From Symbiodinium natans (taxonomy: Eukaryota; Sar; Dinophyceae; Suessiales; Symbiodiniaceae): DNA of 64,000 nt. Where the stretch lies: assembly GCA_905221605.1 (NCBI GenBank), contig CAJNDS010000388.1:88431-152430 (forward strand), given 5' to 3'. Positions 31,990 through 55,846 of the stretch are shown one piece after another. Under the pieces are notes generated by a model. It was not told where the DNA came from, did no database searches, and saw only the letters and a program-made list of their open reading frames with translations. Position numbers and translations under genes: made by a program. Positions within the stretch are counted from its first letter, which is position 1. The number at the start of each line of letters is the position of its first letter.

Positions 31990-32058
31990 ATGCCGGTCAT
32001 GGGCTTCTTGCTGGCTTTCATTTCGGCCGTTGCAACTGCAGCCGGCGAGGATTTCAGG
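31990..32058 (+). CDS. Possible first exon of the hydroxylase gene, signal peptide
   Basis: An ATG opens MPVMGFLLAFISAVATAAGE, a short hydrophobic run followed by small residues and acids, which looks like a secretory signal peptide. It ends at a possible donor AGG/gtagac. Prolyl 4-hydroxylases act in the secretory pathway, so this is a fitting first exon. I could not chain it by phase to the exon at 33352; islands at 32510-32640 and 32716-32795 may lie between. The same bases are open in another frame. Confidence 0.35.
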
Positions 32059-32318
32059 GTAGACTCGAGCAGGTTGGCGTCTCAGGATATTATCCTAGGA
32101 TCTCGCGCCTCATGCTCCTTCTCCTTCTCCTTCTCCTCCTCCTTCTCCTCCTCCTTCTCCTCCTGCTCCTCCTCCTCCTTCTGCTTCTCCTCCAAGGTGT
32201 TCTGGCTTCGGGTTCAGGTTTAGAGTTTACATTCTTGATGAAGCCTTCTAGGAGGCTTAACTAGGGAAAAAAGTCTGGAGTTCTTAAGCGGTGGATCAGG
32301 TTGTAGGCTTCTGGTAGA

Positions 32319-32427
32319 CTTGGTAGCCGGGTAACCAACTTAGAACAAGGGCAACTTTGTTGTGGGGTTGGTTCCTTTATAAGAGAACCTTGAACCAAAA
32401 TAGTTCAAAAGGGTACCACTGGGCAAC
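32319..32427. mobile_element. Family F inverted-repeat element
   Basis: It starts CTTGGTAGCCGGGTAACC and ends GGGTACCACTGGGCAACC. The arms match the copies at 10232 and 43828. A CCCTAAA array (32427-32493) follows at once. Confidence 0.7.
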
Positions 32428-32795
32428 CCTAAACCCTAAACCCTAAACCCTAAACCCTAAACCCTAAACCCTAAACCCTAAACCCTAAACCCTACCAAGT
32501 AGAGGGAGCTCGGCAGCTTGGCATGTCTCTAGTGTCAGAGCTGGGCCTCCGTTGCGTTTTTGGCACGTGCGATCTGTGCAGCACCTTCAAACTGACAAGG
32601 CCCCTGCACGGAAGGTCTAGCTTAAACTCGAAACCTAACCCCACCAACCAGAAGGCCGGGCCTAAACCCTAAACCCTAAACCCTAAACCCTAAACCCTAA
32701 ACCCCTCACTCCCCCAGCGCAGGAGGAGGCCAACTGTGCTGCGGAGACCCGGCGGTGGCAACCACCCCGACTCCTCGCGAGGCCGCCGGTGTTGT

Positions 32796-32901
32796 AGGGT
32801 TTAGGGTTTAGGGTTTAGGGTTTAGGGTTTAGGGTTTAGGGTTTAGGGTTTAGGGTTTAGGGTTTAGGGTTTAGGGTTTAGGGTTTAGGGTTTAGGGTTT
32901 A
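32796..32901 (+). repeat. Telomere-like TTTAGGG array, about 15 units
   Basis: A near-perfect G-rich array. The C-rich arrays at 32427-32493 and 32664-32704 lie just upstream with opposite sense. Confidence 0.95.
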
Positions 32902-32967
32902 GCCTACTAGCAAGAGCCCATGAACCTCCCAGTAAGGGATATAGGGTCTATCAGCTCCAAGGTAACT

Positions 32968-33066
32968 GGGTGGCTGTCAAAATTATAATCCCTTTTGGGG
33001 TACCCTCAATATTAGGTGCCGTAGTATAATGGGAATCCAAAAGGGACCATAATTTGACAACCACCC
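32968..33066. mobile_element. Family G inverted-repeat element
   Basis: The left arm GGGTGGCTGTCAAAATTATA mirrors the right arm TAATTTGACAACCACCC. AATCCCTTTTGGGG and CCAAAAGGGACC are inner inverted blocks. A decayed relative lies at about 45417-45530. Confidence 0.85.
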
Positions 33067-33169
33067 AACTCATTCCCCTCATCAGAAGCCACAACAAAAC
33101 CCATCGCGAGCCACATGCACGGGCCACGAGTCTCGCACCTAGCTCACTGGCTTCATACACCTGAAACCG

Positions 33170-33344
33170 TACTTGAAGGTTCATGGGTACTTAGAATTCA
33201 GGGTTTAGGGTTTAGGGTTTCGGGTTTAGGGTAGAAGTAGGGTTAGAAGTACCTCCAGAAGGCTGCAAGCATAGTTTTACCACACTCATAACCACCCTAA
33301 ACCCTATACTCGACTTCTAAGTGCGCACATGAACCTCCAAGTGC
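33170..33344. mobile_element. Family A element ending just before a hydroxylase exon
   Basis: It starts TACTTGAAGGTTCATGGGTA and ends CATGAACCTCCAAGTG, 7 bp before the acceptor CCAG at 33351. It carries an internal TTTAGGG tract, so telomere-like sequence is nested inside the element. Confidence 0.8.
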
Positions 33345-33351
33345 CAACCAG

Positions 33352-47095
<13,744 letters not shown>

Positions 47096-47270
47096 TGAGC
47101 CCCACACGATCTAGAGCTCGGACCCCAAACCCCAAGCCCTAAGCCCCAAACCCTAAACCCTAAACCCCAAACCCCAAACCCTAAACCCCACTGAGATCCA
47201 AAACATTGAAGCTCTGAGGAGCTCATCTCTCAGACGGGCCTGGAGCCATCCTGGCGAGTGAAGCCGAAGT

Positions 47271-47520
47271 GAGGCGCGCGCGCGCGCGCAATCCTGCTCC
47301 CCAACATAAACCTCAAACCCTAAACCCTAAAATTAACCCTCAAGCCGTAAACCCTAAAATTAGCCCTAACATCCTACCTAAATTAACCCTAAAACCCTAA
47401 GCCCTGCTAAAATTTACCCTAAAACCCTAAGCCCTAAACCCTAAAGTAAACCCTAAAACCCTAAACCCGACCCTAAAACCCTAAACCCTAAACACCTGAA
47501 CCCCTAACCCCCCAAACCAC
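47271..47520 (-). repeat. CG run and variant telomere-like repeats (CCCTAAAATTAA)
   Basis: A short (GC)n run is followed by degenerate repeats in which CCCTAAA alternates with CCCTAAAATTAA. It lies between the end of the hydroxylase gene and the ankyrin gene. Confidence 0.8.
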
Positions 47521-48030
47521 ACACCCTGAACACCAAAGTGACGAGATTGGCCTATGTATGGTTTTATTGAACCCTGCAAGGTATCTGTTACAGAACATGA
47601 CACACGATGTGTATACCTTCAAGGGTTCCTCAGCTTACTCTTTTTAACCCTAAACCCAGAACCCTAAATCTAATCCTTTAAAGGGGTCCAAAGCCTCCCC
47701 GTTCGTGGAACACCCTCGATCGCCTTAAGATGCGTGGCACAGGAGCCTCAATGGTTGCCAATTGTTCTGCCCTTGGAACCCTTTTGTAGAAGTATCAGAT
47801 AGAAATTTGAACTAAACATGCCCCCATCTTGCCACTGCATCTCACTTCTGGAGACACCTGCTGAAGTGCGGGGTTCTTCAGTGCTGCAAGTGGAGGTTGG
47901 GTCCTGGAAAAGCCCTGTAGAGTTGGGGGTTTATAGCTCTTCGAGAGTAAGCTGGCAGGCTTTAGGATGCCCTGAACTTCGCAGAGGTGCTCAACAATCG
48001 CCGCAGAATTCAGAGGTTCAGTTTTCCCAG

Positions 48031-48064
48031 GTGCACTGAGCAGTGCACCTCGAGCGTTGAACAC
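48031..48064 (+). promoter_or_regulatory. Possible 5' UTR with acceptor for trans-splicing
   Basis: A pyrimidine-rich GTTTTCCCAG ends at 48030, 34 bp before the ATG at 48065. Dinoflagellate mRNAs usually receive a spliced leader at such sites. A normal acceptor of an upstream cis-intron is the alternative. Confidence 0.35.
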
Positions 48065-51000
48065 ATGGAAGCCATGGCGTGCCAGTGCCAGGAGAAGCCG
48101 TGTGAGCTGACTGCCCTGGAGCTCCACGCGCGGAAGCTCAGCGCGGGGCTTGCAACTTTGTCATAGTTGGGTACCATTTTTACATTTTAAGGGTACTTAA
48201 GTACTTAAACCCAATCAGGAATATACTTATAAATTTAACATTATCCCAACCATGAACTAGGCAAGGGGCTCCGCATCCCTGCGGACAAGCCCCTCCTACT
48301 GCTTCGAGATGTACGTCGTCGCTGCCGAGGTTGTGGTCAACATGACCGAGGTCCTGCCGCACGAGACTTTGTCATAGTGGGGTAACATTTTACATCTTTA
48401 AGGGTACTTGAACTCAATAAGGAATAAAATTTTACATTTTTAAGGGTACTTAATTAAACTCAATAAGGAACAAAATTTCAACTTTTTATGACTATCCCAA
48501 CCATGAACCAGGAGACGCTGCTCCAGAATGGCTGGGTCATCCCCTTTGATGACAGCATGGGAAATGCCATGTTCGTGTCACACCAGTGGGCCGCCTCAGA
48601 GCATCCGGATCCGAGCATGGAGCAGTTCCGGGTACTCCAGGATGCTTTGAGAAACATCATGCCCCTTGGGCTTTCAAGGATGGCTCTCATTGGTCACTTT
48701 ATGAGAGAATGTACACAGAAATAGAGACTTGCATGTGTGTGTGTATACGTATGTGTATATATATATATATAGATATACCTATATGTGGCAAAAGGACCTT
48801 GATGCGTTTGTTGACGGGTCTCTTTGTTTATACGATTCAAGTACTCAAACCTCAAGACTTTCAGGATGTATGGACAACACCACTGCCCCAAGACCCTAAA
48901 CACTCAACCCTAGGCCCCCTAGACACTAAATGCTTACTAAACTTTGCTATTGGGTGCGTTTTAGTGTCTAGGGTACGGTGCCACCATGCAACAGGGCGGT
49001 TCAGGGTTTGGGGGCTTTGGGGTTAAGGTTGACGGTTGAAAGGCTTAGAGGGGAGGAATGAGGGTTAAGAGGTCTAAGGCTTGAGGTCTGGGGTCTAGAA
49101 ACACCAGAAACTCTAAGCCCCAGACCCTGAACCCAAAACCCTAAATGCAAAACCCTCAGCCCGGACAACCAAACGCCAAATCTGTACAAAACAGATTGCT
49201 TGTGATTAAGCATTCAGAGATCGAAAGAGGAGAAATGACGACAAGCAAGAAAGGATGAGAATAAGAAACGAAAGAAGAGAGAGAGAGAGAGAGAGAGTGA
49301 GTGAGATGAAGATGAGAGAAGGGGCAACAGGAATCAATGGAAAAGAGAAAGTGCAAGCCGGCAGAAGCCGGTGCTAAAGCTGCCAAATGACAAGGAGGGA
49401 ATCCCTTTTTATTCATCTGTGAAGGGCGGGAAGGGCGTGGAAAGGAGGGAAGGGCAGGGCATGGCACGAGGAGAGGGAAGGGGTGAGGGCGGATGAGAGA
49501 GAATGACAGAGAGAGCGGGCGAAAAACATGAAGAAAGAAGAACTCAAGGAAGACGAGGACTAAGGACACGGAAGAAGAGCAACAAGATCCATCCTGGTTT
49601 CTCAAACAGTTATGGACAAGATCAACGTGCCACGCTTGTTAGATTCTGTAGAAAAGGCAGCGCGCAGATCGCACCAGATTTTGTCATGCCTGTTTGGGAA
49701 GACATCACGAGAAAACCCCCAAGCTAAAGAACTTTAAACTTTCTGACCCCTCGAGAGGCCCAGGCTAAAGAACTTTAACTTTGTGACCCCTCCAGGGGCC
49801 CAGGCTAACGCACTTGAAGATTCTGACCCCTCGAGGGGCCCAGGCTAAAGAACTTCTCAACTTTCTGAGCCCTCAACATCAAGAGCGAAAGGTTTTTGTA
49901 AGCCCTACTGCGTTCTCAACATGAGAACGAAAAGTTTTTTGTAAACCTTGCTATGCCCTCGAATTTAAACAACGACAGGTTTTGTAGACCCTTGCGTGTC
50001 CTCAACATCAAAAGCGAAAACCTGCTTTGTAAGCCCCACTGTGTCTTCAACATTGAAAGGAAAGTGTTTTTTCAAGAACCTTGGTATGCCCCCAGCTTGA
50101 AAAACGCAAGGACTTTTTGTAAACCCTAGCGTGTTCTCAACGTGAAAAACGACAAACTTGTTGCAAACCCTGCTAGCGATGTTTTCCAGCTTGATTTTGT
50201 GAATAACAACAATACCTTGGGGCCAGTCACAAAGCGTATTTTCTGGGGTTTGTAAGCCGAAAACGCTGGATCAATAGGGGGAAACATATTTATTTATTCA
50301 TTTGTTGATTTATGTATTTATTTGTGTGTTTTCTATGTATGTGTTTTTGTATTCGTTTGTTTGTTTAAAACATGTATGTATAAATATGTCATCATACTAT
50401 AATAGAAGCATAGTAATATGACGTAACATCATGTAACAGCATAAGAGTATGCAACATACTGTACAGTGTAAGCTCCTAAGGCTTTGGGGTGTAGGGTAGC
50501 TTGAATGGAGGGAGACGAAGCAGCCTAAACCTCAAACCCCTGAACCCGAAACCTTTCCTTGAAAGCTCATTGGTACATACAAGTCGGATTATAGTCCCGT
50601 AAAGAATGATAGAACCATAGTTACCCTACTTATATCCCTGCCCCTAAACCCTAAACCCTGAGCCCTCATGAAGCTCCAAGTACTGCCAGGTCGGAGCACG
50701 CGGTCATTTCCGGAAACATTAGCTTCGAGCTCTACGCTGGGCAGCAGGGCAGTCTCTCTGTCCGAGACCTGTCGCCTAGCTGTCCAGATGCCTCCTCCTT
50801 CAGGAGTGTTTTGGGTTTAGGGTCTAGGTTTTAGGGTTTAGGCTTTAGGGTTTAGTGAGGCCTGGGGCGTGTTAAGACTCTGTACCCCGAGCCAAGACCA
50901 CTCGGGAGAAGGGGTCGGTAGGGTTTTTGGGGCCTTCTGGGAGCTTGACCTTACAAACTCCATGACTCCATGCATGAACCCCAAACTACCGCAAAATGGT

Positions 51001-52825
51001 CGCGAGGGTTCAAAAACTCTGTAAATTGAACGACTGTAGGGCAACAACCAGCGCAGCAGTGCCCTACAGGAGCCGTCATGTACCACTCTTGAAATTTCAG
51101 CTTTCGCACCATGATTGCTGGGGCAGCCGAGGTTAGCGAAGCCGCTCTTCCTTTGGTACGACTTCTTCTCGTGCCCACAGTCGGCCTCGGCTGAAGTGCC
51201 GCGGAAGTTGGCCATCAGAAGCATCCCTGCTTACGTGGACAACTGCCAGTTCTTCATCGTCTTGTGTCCCCACGTGCGTCACAGGGAGCAAGACCTCTTT
51301 CTCAATCGAAGAAGTTGGGAAAGCCGCGGGTGGTGTAGGTTGGAGCGCATGGCGCAAGAGCTTACGACAAGGGCCGATGCATGCTTCTCTGTACAGATTC
51401 AAGGCGCAACTCATCACGAGGAAACGCCACCCTTTGGACGGGAGAAGGCCCCTGTGGGCCTGGGGCATTTCACGGTGGAGTCAGACCGGAATATGATCGC
51501 ACCGGTGCTGCAAAGTATGGTGCGCAGGAAGCTGCATTCCTACCTGAATAAGGCTGATTTCCACAACTACCGCGTCATGCTGAACTTGCAGAAAGTGCAC
51601 TACAGGGGTCTTCCCCTCGATCCGATTGATGACTTGGTGCCAGGGTTTGAGTCCGACACCCAGGATCCAGCAGCCTTCGCCACCGAAGTCTTCATGTACC
51701 AAAACGGATTTCAATCCGTGGATCAGCGCACCGACGAAGGCTGGACTCCCATCTGCTTTGCTGCGGTGGATGGGTCTCCACTCATCATCTCACACCTCCT
51801 GGAGATGCGCGCGAATGTGGACGATCGTTTGGAGAACCTTGGGGATTACATGAGCCCTGAAAGCGTGAAGGGTTTATGGTGCACATACCTGAATAGGAAT
51901 TATAGCCGTCAGGGTATGTGACCCCAATTTTGGGGTTCACCTGGTTCCCCCAAGGAACGCCGAGCCATCGAGCACCTTCGGACAGCAAGCTCACTTGCTC
52001 CACCTCTGCGCCTTCCTGATGCATAACGACGCCCTGCGTGTCTTGCTGAGCCACAGAGCCGGGCTCACCACTCAAGACACTAGTTCTAGGCCCTTGGGAT
52101 ATCTTCGATTTTCCCTTACTGGGATTTAAGAGGCTCATAATGAGGAATGTTTTTTCAGAGGGTTTTAATGGCCATCCCAGGACAGGTATGGGGCGACGGC
52201 TCTGCATTGGGCCGCCTTTGCTGACAACGTGGATGGCATCAGCGTCCTGCTCGAAGCCGGCTGTGATCCGATGGCGTGCAATATTCTGGATGCGACCGCT
52301 TTCAGGGTAGCAAGTCTTGCAGGCTCCATCGCAAGTATGAAGGCGCTTCTGCCCTTCAGCCCCTGGCAAGAGTTGGACCTTGCCCTTCATGATGCCCTGC
52401 TGCATGGGGCCGGAACTGCAGACGTTGTGTCGACTTTGATCGCCATGGGGGCAGATGTAAACAACCAGTTGGCTACGCCTTTGTTGAGCCCGCTGGGTAT
52501 TTGGTTCGGGTGCCTCAGCCTGCGACACCACTGGAGCGAATCAAAGCTCAGTGCTTACGCCTACCATCACTACAGCGCTACTCCTCTCATGTGCAGCATC
52601 ATCACGCATGCATATGAAGCAACAGCTGTGTTGCTAGCAGTCGGTGCACGAGAAGACCTGCGAAATTCACGCGGGCGTACAGCAATGGATCTGGCCATTG
52701 AGATGAGGGCTCCGGAGTACATCGTATCGGCCTTGCGAGATTCCCACGGCGCGCGGGCTAAGCTCCTGCGGGGCGTGGCCTGCATAGCGGCGGTGGCCTC
52801 TGAAGTCCTTTCAACGACAATGTAG
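48065..52825 (+). CDS. Ankyrin-repeat protein with N-terminal SHQW domain, 7 exons, 641 aa
   Basis: Exons: 48065-48151, 48261-48362, 48512-48678, 50690-50773, 51132-51851, 51955-52075, 52181-52825. They total 1926 nt, all joins are in phase, and the stop is TAG. Exon 3 carries MFVSHQWAASEHPDP. Exon 5 carries LWYDFFSCPQ, SIPAYVDNCQFFIVLCP and RGWCRLERMA. That order is typical of a large dinoflagellate family that looks distantly TIR-like (my inference). At least five ankyrin repeats follow: GWTPICFAAVDGS, HLLHLCAFLMHNDALRVLL, YGATALHWAAFADN, ALHDALLHGAGTADVVSTLI and TAMDLAIEMRAPEYIVSALR. Ankyrin repeats bind other proteins; no enzyme activity is evident. The ATG at 48065 (a second follows at 48074) is the best start, but an exon further upstream cannot be excluded. 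Confidence 0.85.
48152..48260 (+). mobile_element. Ankyrin gene intron 1, introner-like
   Basis: The intron starts GCAAC and the next exon starts GCAAG, so a 4-bp repeat flanks it. Near its ends CATAGTTGGGTA and TATCCCAACCATG are inverted repeats. It is homologous to intron 2 of the same gene, with shared ACTTTGTCATAG, AAGGGTACTT, AATAAGGAATA-like and CCAACCATGAAC blocks. Confidence 0.8.
48363..48511 (+). mobile_element. Ankyrin gene intron 2, introner-like
   Basis: The intron starts GAGAC and the next exon starts GAGAC, a perfect 5-bp repeat like a target-site duplication. The ends CATAGTGGGGTAAC and CTATCCCAACCATGAAC match those of intron 1. The interior contains one internal duplication of about 50 bp (AAGGGTACTT ... 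CTCAATAAGGAA twice). Confidence 0.85.
48679..50689 (+). other. Long ankyrin-gene intron 3 with several repeat types
   Basis: It starts GATGGC and ends CCAG before GTCGGAG. It holds a TA microsatellite (about 48756-48775), purine-rich runs (49220-49570), two minisatellites (49722-50170) and an AT-rich stretch with TTTATTTAT-type repeats (50285-50350). Its 3' end is a family A copy (50560-50680) ending CTCATGAAGCTCCAAGTAC. Confidence 0.7.
49722..50170. repeat. Two adjacent minisatellites
   Basis: First, about four 42-bp units with CTTTCTGACCCCTCGAGGGG and CCCAGGCTAAAGAACTT. Then about six 60-bp units with CTCAACATCAAAAGCGAAA and TTTTGTAAACCCTGCT. The units are imperfect. Confidence 0.85.
52076..52180 (+). 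mobile_element. Ankyrin gene intron 6, a complete family B introner
   Basis: The whole 105-bp intron is a family B copy: TAGGCCCTTGGGA near the left end, TTTTCCCTTACTGGG, TTCAGAGGGTTTTAA and GGCCATCCCAG at the right. The intron starts GACAC and the next exon starts GACAG. Confidence 0.85.
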
Positions 52826-54569
52826 AGAAGTTCCGGAGAGCATGGGAAGACCTTAGCTTCAATGAAGCAAACCTAACACTCGATGAAATCGGTGAGGTGG
52901 CATGGAAGACATGTTAGACCTCCACTCTTCTCGAACACTCAAGGTGTCCGAAGAGGAGTTGATGTGAGTTGATCCGTTTTCGCACTCCCACCTCAAAGGG
53001 AAATACAAGTTTAGGTAGGGGGTGTTTCACCAAGTTGTCGTTCTGTCGTGGCCCTTGTAGCACCGATTTAGGTGCTGCGCTCCAAGCCTCGGGAGGTGCC
53101 TTAGTAGGATGGCTGAGGGCTTTAACTTGGCATTCGGGTTTAGGGTTTAGGGTTTAGGGTTTAGGGATTTAGGGTTTAGGGTTTAGGGGGCTTAGGGTGA
53201 ATGAAGAGTTCACAAGGGATTGTTTTCAAGTCCACGGCTTGAAATAGGCAGCACCAAAGAGACGGTTTGTACCTGGGACCGCGCATTGTGCGATGAAACA
53301 TGCCTGGGGTTTAGGGTTTGGGGTTCAGGGTTTAGTTAGGGTTTAGGGTTTAGGGCAATCCCTCGCCATGAGCAGGTTTCTCTCCTCCAGTGGGGTTTCG
53401 CCCATCAACTAGTGCTCATGGCCATCTACTCCATGTACGATATTATGGGGTGCTACTTTATCCTATTATACTAAACTACACTGGGGTGGGTGCTTTATTA
53501 TAGACTCGATGCCGTGTACTATGTACTGTAGTCACTATATACTATACTATACCATATTATATGGTGTATATGTATACATATGATACCAAACACCGTATGA
53601 ACAAAACTATACTACATTTTCTTCACTCTACTCTACACTACGTTATCACGCTACACTCTACCGATCTTTACCCCCTAAACCCTAAACCCTAAACCCTAAA
53701 CCCTAAACCCTAAACCCTGAACCCCCGTGCAGGCCCTCAGATGTTCCAAGCGCCGCCCTGGGGGACGTCGAGGATGGCCTGTCGGGTGTGAGTCCTTCCG
53801 TTCCGACAGCCGATTTGCCTTAGCAATCGAAAAGAAGCTCTTGCTGTTTAGGGTGAGGGGCTTAGGGTGTGCTTAGGGTTTAGGGTTTAGGGTTTGAGGT
53901 CTAGGTTGGGGTTCGCTGATGCTACTCGGGATTGGCTGCTGACACACGTGATACCCTCTTGGCCCGCTGGGCTCCCCTGGTAATTGGTATGCCTGCATGC
54001 CAAGAACGCTGGAGGTGTGATCAGCTCAGAGGATTAGCTAGGCCCCATTCGCACGTTGCATCTCACGAAATCCGAGAGCGGCATGCGCTGTACTGCCGGT
54101 GCAAAGTTGAGTGCCAAAACCCTGAACCCTATGCCCTAAACCCTGAACACAAGGCGTTTGTGAGCCATCATAAACTCTTGCAACTGTCTCAGCCGATCTG
54201 CCGCTCAGCGAAAGTCCTGAAGCAACCATCAGCAATGTCAGCAATCAGTATACAGTTATATATGTATATATATATATATATATGCATAGATAGATAGATA
54301 GACATATATATATATATAGATACGATTACAAGAACAGAGTGCTAGACCCTCAGCCATTCTGCAATCGTTCTGGGTTTGGGAGCGCCACGTCCCCACAACG
54401 TACCAGGGAATAACTGTCCCCCAACTTCACTCTGTCATGGAGCGGTCCACCCCACACTCGAACCACTCAATCGGCACGTGGGAGGCGCGGTCACCGGGGC
54501 ACCAATTCCAAAGCAACAATGTCAAAACAAGAAGGGGGGGGGAGCAGGGCGGAAAGTCACTCTGGAGTT

Positions 54570-54770
54570 TTCGGGCACGAACAGCCCAAAAAAAAACCTA
54601 ATTTTGTTTAACCTCATGTTTTTTGTTTTCAAGAACAAAAGACCTAATTTTGTTAACCTCATGTTTGTTGTTTTCCCCCACCCCACCCTCGTACCGAGCA
54701 CGAACAGCCAAAAGAAATGCCTAATTTTGTTCACCTCATGTTTCTTGTTTCCCCCCGGCCCGAAGCACCC
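54570..54770. repeat. Three imperfect tandem repeats
   Basis: Units of about 65-80 bp with ACGAACAGCC, CCTAATTTTGTT and ACCTCATGTTT recur three times. Confidence 0.8.
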
Positions 54771-54959
54771 CCAATCACTCAAGATTAGAAAGAATAAGGC
54801 GTGTCGACCCTCGAATCACTCAAAATGAGAGAGAATACGGGGGGGTGGGGGTGTCGAAGCCCTAATCTGCCCCAGATCTGGGGTTTCGAGCCCAGAATGG
54901 GGGTCTGGGCCAGAAGATGCCTTTTCGGCATGGGGCGGTGGGGGGTGGGGGGGAGGGGG

Positions 54960-55180
54960 CGAAAAAAACCGTGGAAAACCGTGGACATTGGCAAGTTCGG
55001 CCAAAACCCGTGGGCATTGGAAATTATGCGGTGGCCATTGGCAAAAAAAAAGTCACCATTGGCGAAAGACCCGTGGACTTTGGCGGCAAGTTCGCCAATG
55101 GCCACCCTTTTTTTGGCCGATGGCCACGGCATTTGTGCCGATGTCCACGGCTGTTTTGCCAATGTCCACTGCCCCCATTA
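54960..55180. repeat. Large imperfect inverted repeat (GTGGCCATTGGC)
   Basis: The left half repeats GTGGACATTGGCAAG, GTGGGCATTGG and GTGGCCATTGGCAAA. The right half carries the inverse forms GCCAATGGCCAC, GATGGCCACGG and GCCAATGTCCACTG. A folded transcript would form a long interrupted hairpin. Confidence 0.75.
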
Positions 55181-55746
55181 AGGTTTTAAATGTATATCTA
55201 TATATGTGAGAAAGAGGGTTTAGGGTTTAGGGTTTAGGTCTAGGCCAGCAGGAACATCCAAGATAGAAGGTGCTAGTAGCTAGCAGATCCATCCATAATT
55301 CAGCTGCTTGGCATACTCTTGTGAGAATCCTGAAATAGGGGTCGGAAGAATTACTAATAGTATTCTCTTCGGGCCCCTTCATAGATATCCCAAAACCTCA
55401 TTCTAAATATTCAGGCCCCCTATTTTAGAGCATGACTTCAAAGAATATGTGATGCTTGTACCCGTTGGCCTCCATTTTGGCAAGTTCTGGCAAACCTTGC
55501 AGTGACTGTAGTAACTACTACTTGCTGAAGAACCCCCAAAACAGGTAAAAGGCATGAATCCCTTTATGCCCGTTACAAGGACATTTTGCGTAGTTTTTTG
55601 GGGGTGGCCTCAACCCGACACCCTATACGCGAAAACCCACGGTCAGTGTTCAGGTCTTGGGGGTTTTTAGGGTTTAGGGTCTTGTGTTTCTGGGTGTCCC
55701 ACTGTGATTGTTGCCTGACAGCACAGCGAGCTTCTTGACTGACTGG

Positions 55747-55846
55747 TTGGGATGTTCCTCCTACTAAGAGTCCTCCTGAGAAGGGATTGTAGTACCCCGA
55801 ATTATCATCCCTTTTCGAGACTGTCAGCGTTGGGGGGAACATCCCA
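55747..55846. mobile_element. Family D element, fourth copy
   Basis: TTGGGATGTTCCTCC at the left and GGGGGGAACATCCCA at the right, with ACTAAGAGTCC and GACTGTCAG inside. Confidence 0.8.

Larger units (their letters stand above)
52826..55200. other. Mixed repeat stretch downstream of the ankyrin gene
   Basis: TTTAGGG-like tracts (53140-53190, 53310-53355, 53875-53895), a CCCTAAA array (53671-53725), AT-rich TACTATA-type DNA (53440-53600) and TATA/GATA microsatellites (54259-54320). An island at 53745-53821 reads PSDVPSAALGDVEDGLSG and on to a stop; it is weak. I can name no gene here. Confidence 0.5.

Noticed and set aside
55460-55490. Relict dinoflagellate spliced leader (CCATTTTGGCAAG)
   Set aside because: It resembles the 3' half of the leader but lacks two bases and the 5' half does not match; no gene follows.
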